Made by a program: the position numbers and the translations under genes
Origin: Roseiarcus sp043739325
Lineage (GTDB): Bacteria; Pseudomonadota; Alphaproteobacteria; Rhizobiales; Beijerinckiaceae
DNA length: 7,582 bases
Assembly (NCBI GenBank): GCA_043739325.1
Contig: JAYUFK010000008.1
Location: 1-7,582 of the forward strand
Direction: 5' to 3'
Shown: one piece after another, positions 5,661 through 7,582 of the stretch
Layout of the letters: every line of letters begins with the position of its first letter
Position numbering within the stretch: position 1 is the first letter of the stretch
The notes under the pieces: generated by a model
What the model was told of the DNA's origin: nothing
Seen by the model: only the letters and a program-made list of their open reading frames with translations
Databases searched by the model: none

Positions 5661-7145
5661 GGTCATTGCCAGGGCCTGGTCAAAACCCTTGATCAGCGCT
5701 TCGGCCGAGGCGGAACTGGCGTCGATAATCGGCTGCGGATGCACGCCGTAGTAAATCGTCAGCACAACCAGCGGCGCCAGAATCGCGAACTCGCGCCACG
5801 AGAGATCGGCGATGTTCATCAGATTGGGTTTTTCGATCACCCCGAAGATAACGCGGCGATAGAGATACAGCGCATATGCCGCCGACAGGATCACGCCGGA
5901 GGTGGCGAAGAAGGCGACACAGGCATTCGTCTGGAAAGTCCCGATCAAGGTCAGGAACTCGCCAACAAATCCCGATGTTCCGGGAAGCCCGACATTGGCC
6001 ATCGTGAACACCATCAGCGCGACGGCGTAACGCGGCATGCGTTGGACGAGACCGCCATAGGCGGCGATGTCGCGGGTGTGCATGCGATCGTAGACGACGC
6101 CGACGCAGAGGAACAGCGCGGCCGAAACAATGCCGTGGCTGATCATCTGGAACACCGCGCCCTCGACGCCCTGCGCCGTCATCGCGAACAGGCCCATCGT
6201 GACAAAGCCCATATGCGCGACCGAGGAGTACGCGATGAGCTTCTTCATATCCTCCTGCACCAGCGCGACGAGCGAGGTGTAGACGATGGCGATGACCGAG
6301 AGCGTGAACACCAGCGGCGCGAAGTAGTGCGAAGCGTCGGGGAACATCGGCAGCGAGAAACGGATAAAGCCATAGCCGCCCATCTTCAGGAGAATGCCCG
6401 CCAGAATGACCGAGCCCGCCGTCGGCGCCTCGACATGCGCGTCGGGCAACCAGGTATGAACCGGCCACATCGGCATCTTCACAGCGAACGAGGCGAAGAA
6501 CGCCACCCACAGCCATTTCTGCATGGTTTGAGGGAATTGCGTATGCAGTAGCACGGTAATGTCGGTCGTACCCGCCGTCCAGTACATCGCCATAATCGCC
6601 AGCAGCATCAGCAACGAGCCGGTGAGCGTGTAGAGGAAGAACTTGAACGCCGCGTAGACGCGCCGCTTGCCGCCCCAGATGCCGATGATGAGGAACATCG
6701 GGATCAAGCCGCCCTCGAAGAACAGGTAGAACAACACGAGATCGAGCGCCACGAATACGCCGATCATCAGCGTTTCCAGGATCAGGAACGCGATCATGTA
6801 TTCCTTGACGCGCTTGTCGATCGACACCCATGACGCTGCGATGCAGAACGGCATCAGGAATGTCGTCAGCAGCACGAACGGCATCGACAGCCCGTCAACG
6901 CCGAGCTTGTAGGAGATGGCGTGCGAGAACCAGTCGCGCTGTTCGACGAGCTGAAAATCGGCGCTGGCGGGGTTGAAATTCCACCATGCGCCGACCGACA
7001 TGACAAAGGTGATCACGGTCGTCCATAGCGCGATCCAGCGCACAACGTTGAGCGTCGCGGGATCGTCGCCGCGCTGCGCGGCTATGGCCAATGCCCCGAT
7101 TATGGGAACGACCAACAGGCCGGTGAGGATGCCGAAGCCGAACAT
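5643..7145 (-). CDS. nuoM: NADH-quinone oxidoreductase subunit M (complex I proton-pumping subunit)
   Basis: A 500-residue polytopic membrane protein, the normal full length for NuoM, and one of three Mrp-antiporter-like subunits that couple NADH oxidation to proton pumping. The charged residues expected for transport are all visible: Glu144 in the FYLFFEGGLIPM segment, Lys223 in AVKMPMWPVHTWLPDAHVEAP, Lys254 in LLKMGGYG and Glu396 in SGFVGEF. By established family knowledge these correspond to E. coli NuoM Glu144, Lys234, Lys265 and Glu407, with a constant offset of 11 for the last three. The conserved core MKKLIAYSSVAHMGF is at about 300-314. The ATG start overlaps the nuoL stop by one base. 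A good Shine-Dalgarno (GGAGGGG) lies about 7 bases upstream inside nuoL, so the start is secure. It ends in TAG, 12 bases before nuoN. I see no frameshift, truncation or missing key residue. Confidence 0.98.
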   Translation of the reverse strand: MFGFGILTGLLVVPIIGALAIAAQRGDDPATLNVVRWIALWTTVITFVMSVGAWWNFNPASADFQLVEQRDWFSHAISYKLGVDGLSMPFVLLTTFLMPFCIAASWVSIDKRVKEYMIAFLILETLMIGVFVALDLVLFYLFFEGGLIPMFLIIGIWGGKRRVYAAFKFFLYTLTGSLLMLLAIMAMYWTAGTTDITVLLHTQFPQTMQKWLWVAFFASFAVKMPMWPVHTWLPDAHVEAPTAGSVILAGILLKMGGYGFIRFSLPMFPDASHYFAPLVFTLSVIAIVYTSLVALVQEDMKKLIAYSSVAHMGFVTMGLFAMTAQGVEGAVFQMISHGIVSAALFLCVGVVYDRMHTRDIAAYGGLVQRMPRYAVALMVFTMANVGLPGTSGFVGEFLTLIGTFQTNACVAFFATSGVILSAAYALYLYRRVIFGVIEKPNLMNIADLSWREFAILAPLVVLTIYYGVHPQPIIDASSASAEALIKGFDQALAMTKTAGL

Positions 7146-7582
7146 CAGCGGACCCCTCCGAACAGATACCAGGTAATGAAGGCCGCCGCGCCGATCAGCA
7201 TGGCGAAAGCGTAGTGATAGATATAGCCGGTCTGCAGGCGCACGACGTTGCGCGTTACGTCAACCACGCGCGCCGAGACGCCATCCGGTCCCATGCCGTC
7301 GATGACGAAGCCGTCGCCGCCCTTCCAGAACAGGTTGCCGATCCAGAACGCCGGGCGCACGAACAGGAAGTCATAGATCTCGTCGAAGTACCATTTGTTG
7401 AGCAGGAAACGGTAGAGCAGCGGATTGCCTTCGGCGAGCTTACGCGGCGCGTCAGGCTGGACGATATACATATAGTAGGCCACCAGGAATCCGCCGGCCA
7501 TCATCAGGAACGGCAGCAGCGAAACCAGCCACGGCGCCTTTTCCATATCCTCAAGCAGGTGGTTGTCCTTGCCGATGTACAA
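7145..7582 (-). CDS. nuoL: NADH-quinone oxidoreductase subunit L, C-terminal fragment (cut by window edge)
   Basis: This is the last 145 codons of the largest antiporter-like membrane subunit of respiratory complex I, which takes part in proton translocation at the far end of the membrane arm. The gene enters from beyond base 7582, so the TTG at the edge is an internal leucine codon and not a start. The visible part has a hydrophobic helix (about residues 18-42 of the fragment), then a long amphipathic stretch containing NKWYFDEIYD (62-71) and GGDGFVIDG (88-96), and a final membrane helix (about 120-141). That layout fits the NuoL C-terminus, where the lateral helix HL lies along the membrane arm and ends in a last transmembrane helix. 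NuoM and NuoN lack this extension, which with the downstream nuoM supports the call. Its TGA shares one base with the nuoM ATG (TGATG). The antiporter core with the catalytic lysines is outside the window. Confidence 0.95.
   Translation of the reverse strand: MYIGKDNHLLEDMEKAPWLVSLLPFLMMAGGFLVAYYMYIVQPDAPRKLAEGNPLLYRFLLNKWYFDEIYDFLFVRPAFWIGNLFWKGGDGFVIDGMGPDGVSARVVDVTRNVVRLQTGYIYHYAFAMLIGAAAFITWYLFGGVR

Noticed and set aside
5739..6551. Open frame of 270 codons on the plus strand, opposite nuoM.
   Set aside because: Same shadow composition (Arg, His, Asp, Glu, Gln rich). It lies entirely inside conserved nuoM and has no supporting motif.
1..7582. CRISPR array, tRNA, transposon or phage and defence modules.
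   Set aside because: I found no regularly spaced direct repeats, cloverleaf, terminal inverted repeats or transposase, integrase or defence-type proteins. All recognisable coding sequence is ordinary chromosomal metabolism and RNA processing.

Overview
This window is a GC-rich, tightly packed piece of a bacterial chromosome, and every supported gene lies on the minus strand. It most likely comes from an alphaproteobacterium of the order Hyphomicrobiales (Rhizobiales). I infer this from the gene order nuoL-nuoM-nuoN-birA-rnj-mce, which I know from that group, and from GCG/GCC/CGC-rich codon use. Genus cannot be read from the sequence alone.

In transcription order (right to left) there are eight genes. 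The first is the C-terminal end of nuoL (7145-7582), cut by the window edge. Then come complete nuoM (5643-7145) and nuoN (4188-5630), the proton-pumping antiporter-like subunits of respiratory complex I. They are followed by a biotin-protein ligase (birA, 3370-4191), ribonuclease J (rnj, 1706-3373) and methylmalonyl-CoA epimerase (mce, 1293-1697). The last two are a PAP2-family membrane phosphatase resembling undecaprenyl-diphosphatase YbjG/BcrC (659-1264) and a small DUF1801 protein (163-594).

From nuoL to mce the genes either overlap or are separated by 12 bases or fewer. The junctions are TGATG (nuoL/nuoM), a 12-base gap (nuoM/nuoN), TTGA (nuoN/birA), ATGA (birA/rnj) and an 8-base gap whose Shine-Dalgarno overlaps the rnj stop (rnj/mce). 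This looks like one transcript with translational coupling. Spacing then loosens to 28 bases before the phosphatase and 64 bases before the DUF1801 gene. The last two genes look like a locally variable tail rather than part of the conserved block.

Functionally, NuoL/M/N form the distal membrane arm of NADH:quinone oxidoreductase. BirA attaches biotin to carboxylases, including propionyl-CoA carboxylase in organisms that have it, and Mce acts on the product of that enzyme, so these two plausibly serve one pathway. RNase J is an mRNA/rRNA-processing nuclease with no obvious metabolic link to its neighbours. Bases 1-162 hold no gene I can support. I see no tRNA, rRNA, CRISPR, IS element or phage feature, and no convincing new biological system; the findings are modest observations about gene coupling, local synteny and small inverted repeats.
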